DNA of 64,000 nucleotides from Pseudalkalibacillus sp. SCS-8 (GTDB taxonomy: Bacteria > Bacillota > Bacilli > Bacillales > Fictibacillaceae), in contig NZ_CP143541.1 of assembly GCF_040126055.1 (NCBI RefSeq), positions 1,240,001 to 1,304,000 on the forward strand, written 5' to 3'. A model generated the notes under the pieces. The model had not been told where the DNA came from and made no database searches. It saw only the letters and a program-made list of their open reading frames with translations. How positions within the stretch are numbered: position 1 is the first letter of the stretch; each line of letters opens with the position of its first letter. Of this stretch, positions 1 through 8,174 are shown piece after piece. Position numbers and translations under genes: made by a program.

Positions 1-1
1 A

Positions 2-343
2 GTTAAGATGAAAATAATCGGGGTCCCATTTGAAATCCCACCCCACATAGAGCAAAATGTTTACGAAGTTATTTCAGAAGCGATGCAAAATGCCGCGAAG
101 CATGCTGAAGCTTCCAAGATCCAAGTCACATTCAAATACCGTAAACATGACTTGATCGTCAGAGTGAAAGACGATGGAAGGGGATTCCATTTGTATGAAG
201 CGTTATTGAAAGCGAATACAGATGCGCATTATGGTATCCTTAATATGAATGAATTGGCCGATCAAATTGATGCATCTCTGAAAATCAATAGTTCGGAGCG
301 ATTTGGTACTGTGATCCTGATGGTCGTACCGATATCAAAGTAG
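2..343 (+). CDS. Sensor histidine kinase, C-terminal ATP-binding part (5' end outside window)
   Basis: The window opens inside this gene, so only the C-terminal catalytic part of a sensor histidine kinase is visible. The frame is open to the left edge. The visible residues form a HATPase_c (GHKL) domain: an N box (EAMQNAAKHAEAS), a G1 box (DDGRGF) and a G2-type segment (GILNMNELA), followed by the closing strands. The NAAKHA form of the N box is typical of the HPK7 group (DegS, LiaS, NarX), whose kinases pair with NarL-type regulators, and such a regulator starts 16 bases after the stop. The sensor domain and the signal cannot be seen. Confidence 0.88.
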   Translation, partial: VKMKIIGVPFEIPPHIEQNVYEVISEAMQNAAKHAEASKIQVTFKYRKHDLIVRVKDDGRGFHLYEALLKANTDAHYGILNMNELADQIDASLKINSSERFGTVILMVVPISK

Positions 344-359
344 GTAGGGGAGAAATACA

Positions 360-1001
360 ATGATAAAAGTACTGCTGGTTGACGATCATGCAATCTTGAG
401 AGACGGGTTGAAAAATATCATTGCAGTAGAAGAAGATATTGCCGTGGTAGGTGAACTGACTTCTGGCAATGAAGTTCTCGAGACGATCGAAACGACGAAA
501 CCTGATGTCATTCTTATGGACATCAACCTTCCAGATAAAAATGGCATCGAAATGACTGGACTGGTGAAGCGGCATTATCCCGAATGCAGAGTCCTCATTC
601 TGACGATGTACAAGCATGATGAATATTTCATGTCAGCCTTGAAAGCAGGCGCAGACGGCTATCTATTGAAAGATGCACCTGCAGAAGAGGTTATTGAAGC
701 GATAAATGAGGTAGCGAACGGTAATTCCATCTTGCATCCGAGTATGGCGAAGAAACTTGTAGATTACCACCAAAAAAAGAATCAACTGAATCAAAGCGTG
801 AAGGATTTGACGGACCGGGAAAAAGACGTCCTCATTTGCCTCGTAGAAGGATTGAGCAATAAGCAAATTGCTGAACGTCTTTTTATCAGTGATAAGACAG
901 TGAAAATTCACGTCAGCAATATCTTTAAAAAATTAGAAGTGAAAAGCCGGTCACAAGCGATCATTTTCGCTGTGCAAAATCAAATTGTACCACTACCATA
1001 A
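360..1001 (+). CDS. NarL/LuxR-family response regulator
   Basis: A 213-residue DNA-binding response regulator, partner of the kinase just upstream. The receiver domain spans about residues 1-120: acidic pair Asp8-Asp9, phospho-acceptor Asp54 (in LMDINLPDKNG), conserved Thr in LILTMY and Lys in YLLKDAPAEEV. A LuxR-type helix-turn-helix covers about residues 148-208 (LTDREKDVL, then KQIAERLFISDKTVKIHVSNI). ATG is preceded by AGGGGAG at a 7-base spacing. The length is normal for the family. Its regulon cannot be read from the sequence; a terminator follows directly, so the two-component operon ends here. Confidence 0.93.
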   Translation: MIKVLLVDDHAILRDGLKNIIAVEEDIAVVGELTSGNEVLETIETTKPDVILMDINLPDKNGIEMTGLVKRHYPECRVLILTMYKHDEYFMSALKAGADGYLLKDAPAEEVIEAINEVANGNSILHPSMAKKLVDYHQKKNQLNQSVKDLTDREKDVLICLVEGLSNKQIAERLFISDKTVKIHVSNIFKKLEVKSRSQAIIFAVQNQIVPLP

Positions 1002-1008
1002 ACGGTTG

Positions 1009-1057
1009 AAGGTGATGATGAAAGGATCTGAAATGATCCATTCACATCACCTTTTTT
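1009..1057 (+). terminator. Rho-independent terminator after the two-component operon
   Basis: AAGGTGATG at 1009-1017 pairs with CATCACCTT at 1045-1053 and is followed by a T run. A smaller hairpin (GGATC/GATCC) sits in the loop. Confidence 0.85.
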
Positions 1058-1082
1058 GTGTTGTGTGTAGCCTTTGAGAGTG

Positions 1083-1238
1083 GATGAAGGACAAATCAGA
1101 GCGGACAATATGCGGAAATGTCCTTCATAGGGGTGATGAAGGACAAAACGACAATGATAGGCAGGCAAAAAGAACTTCATAAGCCTGATGAAGATCCAAA
1201 CGACAATGAAAGGCAGGCGCACCCATAGAGACGCTAAC
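1083..1238. repeat. Degenerate 52-bp tandem repeat made of palindromic units
   Basis: This is the main content of the 348-base gap between the response regulator and the GntR gene. Three units start at 1083, 1135 and 1187, exactly 52 bases apart, each opening with GATGAAG. In the first unit ATGAAGGACA (1084-1093) is perfectly inverted as TGTCCTTCAT (1119-1128). The second keeps ATGAAG and CTTCAT; the third has decayed at its right end. Units 2 and 3 share the core AACGACAATGA(T/A)AGGCAGGC. Stop codons interrupt any reading frame that crosses it on the + strand, so I do not call a gene. A C-rich run follows at 1253-1275. Confidence 0.7.
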
Positions 1239-1292
1239 GCATAAGACAACTTCCCCCGATCCCCCCCCACCCCGCAATATATTTGTGACTAT

Positions 1293-1333
1293 TGTTATAA
1301 TTCTGAATTTTTAGTTGAAATCATATATGATTT
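1293..1333 (+). promoter_or_regulatory. Extended -10 promoter with a 16-bp palindromic operator for the GntR gene and hpa operon
   Basis: TGTTATAAT at 1293-1301 is an extended -10 element; no good -35 is visible. About 17 bases downstream lies a perfect palindrome AAATCATATATGATTT (1318-1333), close to the expected transcription start and directly in front of the GntR gene. AT-rich palindromes in this position are typical operators of FadR-type GntR repressors, so autoregulation is likely. The palindrome is not repeated in front of the aldolase gene at 2104, so the catabolic genes may be read from this promoter. Confidence 0.5.
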
Positions 1334-1349
1334 TATATATCATAATTTT

Positions 1350-2009
1350 ATGAAAGCGCTTAACTATAAATCAATGAATAAACAACAGTATGCGTACCAG
1401 TTGCTGCGTGCCAGAATCCTGGATGGCACATACGGACCTGGTTACCGGATCGTCATCGACCAGATTGCTAGGGAAATTGAGACAAGCGCGATACCTGTTA
1501 GGGAAGCTCTTCGTCAGCTTGAATCTGATGGATTAATCCAATTCAAGCCTTATAGTGGTGCAATCGTCACCCCAATCAATGAAAACGAGTACTTGGAAAC
1601 ATTATCAGTACTCGCAGTCATTGAAGGGTATGCGACAGCAATCAGTGGGCAGCACTTTCCGAAAGAGCGGATCCCTGATCTTCAGGCTGTCAATGCATCT
1701 ATGAGACAAGCCTTGGAGGAAGTCGATTTCATTTCGTTTGGCAAACACAATCGAGCCTTCCATGCGCTGACGTATGAGTATTGTGATAATCGCTACCTTG
1801 TTGAGAACATCCGTACAACCTGGAAACGTCTCGACTCAATCAGAAGGTCTGGTTCGGCATTCATGCCCGTAAGAGCCAAAGAATCCATTGAGGAGCACGA
1901 TGAAATTATTCGCCTGCTGGATGCGCAAGCTGAACCTCATGTCATTGAATCCTTTGTCAGAGAACACAAACTGAATACGGTCAAATCCTTTTATCATCAA
2001 AGACATTGA
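1350..2009 (+). CDS. GntR-family (FCD) transcriptional regulator of the 4-hydroxyphenylacetate operon
   Basis: A FadR/FCD-type GntR regulator of up to 219 residues. The winged helix lies near the N-terminus (YQLLRARILDGTYGPG, then IAREIETSAIPVREALRQLESDGLI), followed by the helical FCD ligand domain with the usual metal-binding positions (Asp/Asn and His in the RAFHALTY and EEHDEII segments). It stands 94 bases before the first catabolic gene on the same strand and most likely senses an intermediate of that pathway; this is inferred from position. No clear Shine-Dalgarno precedes the ATG at 1350 or the in-frame ATG at 1374 (MNKQQYAYQ), so the start is uncertain. Confidence 0.85.
   Translation: MKALNYKSMNKQQYAYQLLRARILDGTYGPGYRIVIDQIAREIETSAIPVREALRQLESDGLIQFKPYSGAIVTPINENEYLETLSVLAVIEGYATAISGQHFPKERIPDLQAVNASMRQALEEVDFISFGKHNRAFHALTYEYCDNRYLVENIRTTWKRLDSIRRSGSAFMPVRAKESIEEHDEIIRLLDAQAEPHVIESFVREHKLNTVKSFYHQRH
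1351..1364 (+). promoter_or_regulatory. cre-like CcpA site over the GntR start codon
   Basis: TGAAAGCGCTTAAC matches the Bacillus cre consensus TGWAARCGYTWNCW at 12 of 14 positions, including the central CG. It begins one base into the start codon. This suggests, but does not prove, glucose repression of the regulator and the downstream aromatic-degradation genes. Confidence 0.45.
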
Positions 2010-2103
2010 ATACGATAAGGAGGTATCCAAGTCATTTCTTCACTTTATGCATGAACGAATTTACGAGATTGCCAATCTATAAAACATAAAAGGAGAGGAA
2101 AGA

Positions 2104-3033
2104 ATGTCTAGATTTGATGAGTTGAAGCAACGAATGAGAGGATCCATCGCTCCAATCATTACGCCGTTTAAAGAAGACGATTCTCTTGATCTTGAAACCT
2201 TGAAAGAGCTGATCAATTGGCACATTGAGAGCGGGACGCATGGAATCTCTGTAACAGGTACGACAGGAGAACCAAGCTCCTTGACCCTCGAAGAACGTAT
2301 AGAAGTGATGGAAACCGCCGCAAAGACTGTTAACGGTCGTGTTCCATTCGTGCCCGGAACAGGATCAACCAACCATCAGGAAACGTTATACCTCACCAAG
2401 AAAGCAAAAGAAATCGGTGCCGATGCCGCCATGGTCATCGTCCCTTACTACAACAAACCTTCACAACACGCCTTATACAAACACTTCAAAACAATTGCCG
2501 ACACCGTAGATATTCCAATCATCATTTACAACATCCCAGGACGGACAGCTGTGAATATGGACGTCAAAACGATTGCCCGCCTTAACGAAGACTGCGAGAA
2601 CATCATTGGTATCAAAGAATCGAATAAAGATTTTGAACATGTGAACCGGGTATTGCTGAATTGTGGACGAGATTTCTTACTCTATTCAGGCATCGAACTG
2701 CTCTGTTACCCAATGCTTGCAATTGGCGGAGCTGGATATATCAGTGCTACAGCCAACGTCATGCCAGGAAGGGTTGCTGACGTTTACAACTACTGGGCGA
2801 ACGGAGATGTCCAGAAAGCGCAAGAGCTTCATTATGATTTGATGCCGCTGAATGATGTCCTTTTCAAGGATACGAATCCAGCGCCACTGAAAGCTGCGCT
2901 CGGTATGATGAACCGGATCAATCCTCAACTCCGTTTGCCGATGGACCTTCCGAATGAAGAACTTCAGAAGGAAATTCGCTCCGTCCTCGATCACTATGGT
3001 CTTTTATCAAAAAATGTAGGGAGTCATGCGTAA
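2104..3033 (+). CDS. DapA-like class I aldolase/lyase of 4-hydroxyphenylacetate catabolism
   Basis: A 309-residue member of the dihydrodipicolinate synthase / N-acetylneuraminate lyase family. Visible active-site features are the GTTGEPSSL loop (about 52-60), Tyr142 in YNIPGRT and the Schiff-base Lys171 in GIKESNKD. Since it opens an operon with HpaE, HpaB and HpaD, the likely role is the pyruvate-releasing aldol cleavage late in homoprotocatechuate degradation, the step that HpaI performs in E. coli, rather than lysine synthesis. That substrate is inferred from context. ATG follows AAAGGAGAGG. The next gene overlaps its stop codon as TAATG, showing tight coupling. Confidence 0.8.
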   Translation: MSRFDELKQRMRGSIAPIITPFKEDDSLDLETLKELINWHIESGTHGISVTGTTGEPSSLTLEERIEVMETAAKTVNGRVPFVPGTGSTNHQETLYLTKKAKEIGADAAMVIVPYYNKPSQHALYKHFKTIADTVDIPIIIYNIPGRTAVNMDVKTIARLNEDCENIIGIKESNKDFEHVNRVLLNCGRDFLLYSGIELLCYPMLAIGGAGYISATANVMPGRVADVYNYWANGDVQKAQELHYDLMPLNDVLFKDTNPAPLKAALGMMNRINPQLRLPMDLPNEELQKEIRSVLDHYGLLSKNVGSHA

Positions 3034-3827
3034 TGAAACATGCTCGTTTTATCGTAGAAGGCAGAGAACAGTTTGGCATTTTTGAAGATGGCAAGATAAC
3101 CGCTTCATCTGGAAAAGTGTATGAAGAGAAGGACATTGACGTGTGGCTTGCACCATTCAAACCGAATAAGATGATCGGTCTTGCACTCAACTATGCGGAT
3201 CATGCAGATGAGCTAGGCCTCGAGAAACCGAAAGAACCTGTGCTTTTCATTAAACCGAACTCATCAATTGTGGGACATAAGGCGCCTGTTTATTATCCGG
3301 ATGGTGCGACATACATGCACTATGAAAATGAACTCGCTGTCGTCATCGGGAAGGAAGGTCGCAACATCAAAAAAGAAGAAGCAATGGAGTATGTTAAAGG
3401 ATATACGATTGCAAACGATGTGACGGTTCGGGATTTCGTCAATAACATGTATCGTCCGCCTGTACGAGCGAAGGGGCATGATACCTTCGGACCTATGGGA
3501 CCTTACTTCGTTGATAAGGACGACATTCCAGACGTAAATAACATCGAATTACGTTCTTATGTGAATGGAGAGTTGCGTCAGCAAGGGAATACGAAAGACC
3601 TTATCTATGGAATTGAAGAGTTGATCGAGTTTATCAGTTCGTTCATGACACTTGAAGAGAACGATGTAATCTGGACAGGGACACCGAAGGGCATTTCACA
3701 TGTCTACCCAGGTGATAAGATCCGACTCGAAATCGATTATTTAGGCGCGCTCGAAAATGAAATTTTAGATGGAAGAACGGAAAAGGTTACGGCAGGGGGT
3801 GCCGATCATGCAGAAACCAACCGTTAA
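3033..3827 (+). CDS. Fumarylacetoacetase-family isomerase/decarboxylase (HpaG-like)
   Basis: A 264-residue FAH-superfamily enzyme. The fold is shown by NYADHADELG, the metal-binding segment MHYENELAVVIGKEGRNI (Glu-x-Glu type), GYTIANDVTVRDF, and TGTPKGISHVYPGD near the C-terminus. In homoprotocatechuate pathways such enzymes (HpaG, 2-hydroxyhepta-2,4-diene-1,7-dioate isomerase / OPET decarboxylase) act after semialdehyde oxidation. E. coli HpaG is a fused double-domain protein; this one is a single domain. The start codon overlaps the stop of the aldolase gene and its end overlaps the dehydrogenase gene by 20 bases. The exact step (decarboxylase, isomerase or both) is not resolved by sequence. 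Confidence 0.82.
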   Translation: MKHARFIVEGREQFGIFEDGKITASSGKVYEEKDIDVWLAPFKPNKMIGLALNYADHADELGLEKPKEPVLFIKPNSSIVGHKAPVYYPDGATYMHYENELAVVIGKEGRNIKKEEAMEYVKGYTIANDVTVRDFVNNMYRPPVRAKGHDTFGPMGPYFVDKDDIPDVNNIELRSYVNGELRQQGNTKDLIYGIEELIEFISSFMTLEENDVIWTGTPKGISHVYPGDKIRLEIDYLGALENEILDGRTEKVTAGGADHAETNR

Positions 3828-5328
3828 GGATCCTGTCCAGCTCTATATTAATGGGAAATTCCAGGACGCTCATCAGGGGAATACGTTTGAAAATCTAAGC
3901 CCTTACTCAGCTGAAGTGTTGAATAAAGTAGCGGAAGGACAGAAGGAAGATATCGAATTCGCGGTTGATGCTGCGAAAGATGCATTCCGTAATGGTCCTT
4001 GGGGCTCGATGAAAGTGAGTGAACGTCTCACTTACATTAATAAGATTGCAGACTTGATCGACGAGCATATCGATGAAATTGCACATCTCGAGTCTTTGGA
4101 TACCGGTCTTCCTATCAAGCAGACGAAAAAGATGACATCGAGAGCCGCTTCCAATTTCCGTTTTTATGCGGAGATGGTGAAAAATCGTATGGTCGGTGAG
4201 GCGTATCAAGTGGATGATGAGTTCCTCAATTACACGGTACAGAAGCCTGTCGGTGTTGCAGGGCTGATCACCCCATGGAATGCTCCGTTCATGCTGGAGA
4301 CATGGAAGGTTGCTCCTGCTTTAGCGACCGGAAATACCGTCGTCCTCAAACCAGCTGAGTGGTCCCCGCTGACGGCTAATAAGCTTGCAGAAATCATTGA
4401 TGAAGCAGGACTTCCGAATGGCGTTTTCAATATTGTACACGGCTTTGGTGAAACGGCAGGAGCGTCTTTAGTCGCACACCCTGATGTCCAACTGATTTCG
4501 TTCACTGGGGAGACGACGACAGGCTCAGAAATCATGCGTAACGGCGCAGCAAGCTTGAAGCGCTTTTCTATGGAACTTGGTGGAAAGTCGCCGATCATCG
4601 TTTTTGATGATGCCGATATGGAGCGAGCACTGGATGCATGTGTATGGGGGATCTTTTCCTTCAACGGCGAGCGATGCACTGCGAACTCACGGCTTTTCCT
4701 CCAGGAATCAATCGCTGACACGTTCATCGAGCGGCTAAAAGAACGTGTATCCAATATCGTCGTCGGAGATCCGATGGATATGGAAACAGAAGTCGGACCG
4801 CTAATCCATAAGGAACATTATAACCGGGTGAAAAATTACTTAGCGATTGCTGTCCAAGAAGGAGCCAAACTCTACCAGGGTGAAATACCTGCTGGACTTG
4901 AGACAGGGAACTTTGTTGCTCCGACCCTATTGTTGGATGTGAAAAACGATATGCGGGTCGCGCAGGAAGAAATCTTCGGGCCTGTTCTTTCGGTCATGAC
5001 CTTTACCACCGAAGAGGAAGCCATTCAGCTTGCCAATGATATTAAATACGGACTGGCAGGTTACGTATGGACCAACGACATGAAGAAAGGGCATAGGGTT
5101 GCACAAGCTGTTGAAGCAGGAATGCTCTGGGTGAATTCACAGAATGTCCGTGATCTTCGTATCCCATTTGGTGGATCCAAATCTTCTGGTATCGGACGTG
5201 AAGGTGGTCACTATGCCTTTGAGTTCTACACAGAAATGAAGGTCATCCACGTCGCAATGGGTGAGCACCATATTCCGCAATTCGGTAAGAAACAGCTGAC
5301 GTCATCTACGACACAAAATCATTCATAG
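3808..5328 (+). CDS. hpaE: 5-carboxymethyl-2-hydroxymuconate semialdehyde dehydrogenase
   Basis: An NAD-dependent aldehyde dehydrogenase of 506 residues that oxidises the ring-cleavage product CHMS in homoprotocatechuate degradation. Family features in order: ITPWNAPF and LKPAEWSPLTA for NAD binding, FTGETTTGS, the general base Glu in MELGGKSP, the nucleophile Cys in NGERCTANSR, and EIFGPVLSV. The ATG at 3808 is chosen because AGGGGGTG lies 6-7 bases upstream; a longer frame from 3769 would overlap the preceding gene further and lacks family similarity. The substrate is assigned from the neighbours HpaB and HpaD. A 91-base gap follows, with no clear promoter. Confidence 0.87.
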   Translation: MQKPTVKDPVQLYINGKFQDAHQGNTFENLSPYSAEVLNKVAEGQKEDIEFAVDAAKDAFRNGPWGSMKVSERLTYINKIADLIDEHIDEIAHLESLDTGLPIKQTKKMTSRAASNFRFYAEMVKNRMVGEAYQVDDEFLNYTVQKPVGVAGLITPWNAPFMLETWKVAPALATGNTVVLKPAEWSPLTANKLAEIIDEAGLPNGVFNIVHGFGETAGASLVAHPDVQLISFTGETTTGSEIMRNGAASLKRFSMELGGKSPIIVFDDADMERALDACVWGIFSFNGERCTANSRLFLQESIADTFIERLKERVSNIVVGDPMDMETEVGPLIHKEHYNRVKNYLAIAVQEGAKLYQGEIPAGLETGNFVAPTLLLDVKNDMRVAQEEIFGPVLSVMTFTTEEEAIQLANDIKYGLAGYVWTNDMKKGHRVAQAVEAGMLWVNSQNVRDLRIPFGGSKSSGIGREGGHYAFEFYTEMKVIHVAMGEHHIPQFGKKQLTSSTTQNHS

Positions 5329-5419
5329 ACCTCCGATTGAATCATGATAAACAACCAGGAATGATTTTGTCGGCGACAGCTTTTTAAGGATCAAGATCAA
5401 TAATTCAGGAGGGATCGAT

Positions 5420-6895
5420 TTGGGCGCACGTACTGGTAAAGAATATATAGAAGGGTTGAAGGCGGCTAAAAACAACGTTTGGATTCATGGGGAGCGGGTG
5501 GAGGATGTCACCACCCACCCGGCTTTGAAAAATGTCGTCCAATCCATGGCACAGCTGATGGATATGCAGCACGAAAAACCTGATGAAATGCTCTATACAT
5601 CCCCGAGTTCAGGGGAGAAGGTAGGCTTGTCCTTCATTGCTCCAAAAACGAAGGAAGACCTTGTGAAACGAAGTAATATGTTTACCGAATGGGCACGGCA
5701 CACAGGAGGTATGATGGGCCGGACCCCGGATTACTTGAACACGAGTGTCATGGCATTCGGTACGGCGGAGAAGTTCTTTGCAGAAACGGATCCGATGTTT
5801 GGAGAGAATGTCAGGAAGTATTATGAATACTGTCGAGAAAATGATGTCACTTTGACACATACTCTTATCCATCCACAGGTCAATCGATCGAAGATGCAGC
5901 ATGAACAAAAAGATCCTGGCATCTCAGCTCATATTGTTGAAAAGAATAAAGACGGCATCGTTGTAAACGGTGCGCGCTTGCTTGCCACTCAAGGTGGGAT
6001 TACAGACGAAATTGTCGTCTTCCCTTCAACATTGAACAAAGCTTCGTCAGATGACGATCCATATGCGATGGCCTTTGCCATTCCGAACAATACGAAAGGC
6101 TTGAAGTTCGTATGTCGTGAATCGTTTGATGTCGGCCGTAATCAATGGGATCATCCTTTAAGCTCAAGGTTCGAAGAAAGTGATGCAATTGTCATTTTTG
6201 ATAACGTCTTTGTACCGTGGGAGCGCGTTTTCGTAGCTGGAAGCTCAGAAATCTGTAACCGGACTTATGTGGAAACGAATGCGATGGTCCATATGACACA
6301 TCAAGTCATTGCAAAGAATACGGCCAAGACGGAATTCGTTCTCGGGGTCATCTTAAGTATGATCGATGCAATCGGCATTGAACGGTTCCAGCATGTTAAA
6401 GAGAAAGCGTCCGAAGTGATGATCATCCTCGAAACGATGCGCTCTCACTTGTTCCGTGCAGAACAAAATGCATCCCTCGACAAGTATGGAAACATGACGC
6501 CGGACTTTGCACCGTTGAATGCCGCACGAAATTGGTATCCGAAAGTGTATCAACGTATGGTCGAAATCGTCCGTATCCTTGGTGCATCTGGATTGATGGG
6601 CACGCCGACACAGGATGATTTCAACAGTGAAGAAATCGGTGAATTCGTCCATCGTTATACGCAAGGCGGACAAATCGATGGATATGAAAAAGTACAGCTG
6701 TTCCGTTTGGCCTGGGATATTTCCCTCAGTTCATTCGGTGGACGTCAAGCCTTGTATGAGTACTATTTCTTTGGCGATCCGATCCGCATGTCCAATGTGT
6801 ATTATGACGTTTATCAAAAAGAGCCGTATAAGGAAATGGTCAAATCTTTCCTTGATAGGGTAAAACCGACTACCGCTCAGAATGTGAACGTTTAA
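5420..6895 (+). CDS. hpaB: 4-hydroxyphenylacetate 3-monooxygenase, oxygenase component
   Basis: A 491-residue FADH2-dependent monooxygenase of the HpaB / phenol-hydroxylase PheA family, which ortho-hydroxylates 4-hydroxyphenylacetate to homoprotocatechuate. Segments typical of the family are TGKEYIEGLKA near the start, TPDYLNTS, HTLIHPQVNRS, GARLLATQGG, NQWDHPLSSRFEE and the C-terminal GGRQALYEYYFFGDPIR. The start is TTG, preceded by AGGAGG at 7 bases. It needs reduced flavin from a small reductase (HpaC), for which there is no gene in this window. HpaD follows after 14 bases. Confidence 0.93.
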   Translation: MGARTGKEYIEGLKAAKNNVWIHGERVEDVTTHPALKNVVQSMAQLMDMQHEKPDEMLYTSPSSGEKVGLSFIAPKTKEDLVKRSNMFTEWARHTGGMMGRTPDYLNTSVMAFGTAEKFFAETDPMFGENVRKYYEYCRENDVTLTHTLIHPQVNRSKMQHEQKDPGISAHIVEKNKDGIVVNGARLLATQGGITDEIVVFPSTLNKASSDDDPYAMAFAIPNNTKGLKFVCRESFDVGRNQWDHPLSSRFEESDAIVIFDNVFVPWERVFVAGSSEICNRTYVETNAMVHMTHQVIAKNTAKTEFVLGVILSMIDAIGIERFQHVKEKASEVMIILETMRSHLFRAEQNASLDKYGNMTPDFAPLNAARNWYPKVYQRMVEIVRILGASGLMGTPTQDDFNSEEIGEFVHRYTQGGQIDGYEKVQLFRLAWDISLSSFGGRQALYEYYFFGDPIRMSNVYYDVYQKEPYKEMVKSFLDRVKPTTAQNVNV

Positions 6896-6909
6896 GGAGG
6901 CTTCAAACG

Positions 6910-7893
6910 ATGGACTTTAACATTATCCGTATCGCCAGGGTCGTCATGCAGGTGACCGACCTTGATAAAGCGAAAGCTTTCTACGTCGATGCACTTGGAT
7001 TCGTTGAGACTGAGCGGGACGATGAACATCTGTATCTACGTGGGATGGAAGAACATGTGCATCATAGTCTTGTATTGAAAAAAGCGGACAAACCGGGTAT
7101 CCAGGCGATGTCTTATAAAGTCATGGAAGACAGTCATCTTGACCAACTCCATGAGCATTTCCATTCCAAAGGTATGAAAACGAAATGGATGGAGCAAGGA
7201 AACCAACGAGCTGTTGGAAGAACGCTGCGTGTCCAGGACCCATCGGGACTACCGCTTGAATTTTTTGCCGAGATGGAGAGTGCAGAACGTTTGTTGCAGC
7301 GCTATGACCTATACCGTGGTGCCCGCATCCAGCGTATCGATCATGTCAACTGTATGGTCCCAGATGTAGAAGCGGCCCAAGCATTCTATATGAATGAACT
7401 CGGGTTCCGATGTTCAGAATATACAGCCACTGAAGATGATCGTGTGTGGGCTGCATGGCTTCATAGAAAACCGACTGTCCATGATCACGCATTCATGAAC
7501 GGCATCGGACCACGTATGCACCATGTCGGCTTTTCATTAAGTGACCCGATGAGTGTGATCCATTGCTGTGATGTTCTTGCATCAATGGGGTATGCACATT
7601 CCATTGAACGAGGTCCAGGACGCCACGGCTTATCCAATGCCTTTTTCCTTTATTTAAGAGATCCGGATGGTAATCGTATCGAGTTATATACAGGCGATTA
7701 TTTGACGAGTGACCCCGATTTCAAACCGATCCGTTGGGATTTGAACGATCCAAGGAGAGCGACTTTCTGGGGGCATGCCGCACCGGATAGCTGGTTCAAT
7801 GAAGCCACGGTCGTCTTAGATGTTCATACCGGTAAAGAAGTCAAAACAGGTGAGCCAGTGTTACAGCAACGAAAACCGGATTTCGTCACGTGA
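6910..7893 (+). CDS. hpaD: 3,4-dihydroxyphenylacetate (homoprotocatechuate) 2,3-dioxygenase
   Basis: A 327-residue two-domain extradiol dioxygenase of the vicinal oxygen chelate superfamily. It opens the aromatic ring of homoprotocatechuate next to the hydroxyls. The N-terminal VOC module (about 1-135) is the structural half. The C-terminal module carries the metal triad: His in RIDHVNCMVPD, His in RMHHVGFSL and Glu in GNRIELYTGDY. The length and the C-terminal tail resemble the Brevibacterium and Arthrobacter enzymes. ATG lies behind AAGGAGG. It is the last gene of the operon; a strong terminator follows 18 bases after the stop. Confidence 0.92.
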   Translation: MDFNIIRIARVVMQVTDLDKAKAFYVDALGFVETERDDEHLYLRGMEEHVHHSLVLKKADKPGIQAMSYKVMEDSHLDQLHEHFHSKGMKTKWMEQGNQRAVGRTLRVQDPSGLPLEFFAEMESAERLLQRYDLYRGARIQRIDHVNCMVPDVEAAQAFYMNELGFRCSEYTATEDDRVWAAWLHRKPTVHDHAFMNGIGPRMHHVGFSLSDPMSVIHCCDVLASMGYAHSIERGPGRHGLSNAFFLYLRDPDGNRIELYTGDYLTSDPDFKPIRWDLNDPRRATFWGHAAPDSWFNEATVVLDVHTGKEVKTGEPVLQQRKPDFVT

Positions 7894-7911
7894 TTGTTTG
7901 TGGTTTACAAG

Positions 7912-7945
7912 GCTAAGGGACTTTTTTAACATCCCTTAGCTTTTC
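7912..7945 (+). terminator. Rho-independent terminator of the hpa operon
   Basis: GCTAAGGGA (7912-7920) is perfectly inverted at 7932-7940 (TCCCTTAGC) and followed by TTTT. Confidence 0.88.
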
Positions 7946-8027
7946 TATATGGTGCGTTTGCAGGTGCATAAAAAAGGGCAACTTATGAATAGGAAGGGTC
8001 TGTTTTCAACTGGAAAACATCAACCTT

Positions 8028-8102
8028 ACTCTCTTTGACAAAACCGATAAAAACACTGAAGAGAGTGTTACGGCTTGCACCTCTCCTTGTGCGTGATATG
8101 AT
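8028..8102 (+). promoter_or_regulatory. Promoter region of the PPOX gene with an inverted repeat
   Basis: TTGCAC (8075-8080), 16 bases, TATGAT (8097-8102) forms a good vegetative promoter. Just upstream, ACTCTCTT (8028-8035) is perfectly inverted as AAGAGAGT (8059-8066), a possible regulator site. The rest of the 7946-8174 gap shows nothing I recognise. Confidence 0.5.
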
Positions 8103-8174
8103 TGTTTTAGTGGAAGCGATGGGTGTATTCGAACATGGCTTCAAAGAAGGTTACTATTGAAAGGAGTTTTTGAC

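Noticed and set aside
980..1270. A minus-strand gene of 96 residues in the gap after the response regulator
   Set aside because: It spans a terminator and the 52-bp repeat and has no ribosome site; the repeat explains the open frame.
2104..3033. Housekeeping dihydrodipicolinate synthase (dapA, lysine pathway)
   Set aside because: The family is right, but the gene sits in a tightly overlapped operon with hpaE, hpaB and hpaD, away from asd or dapG.
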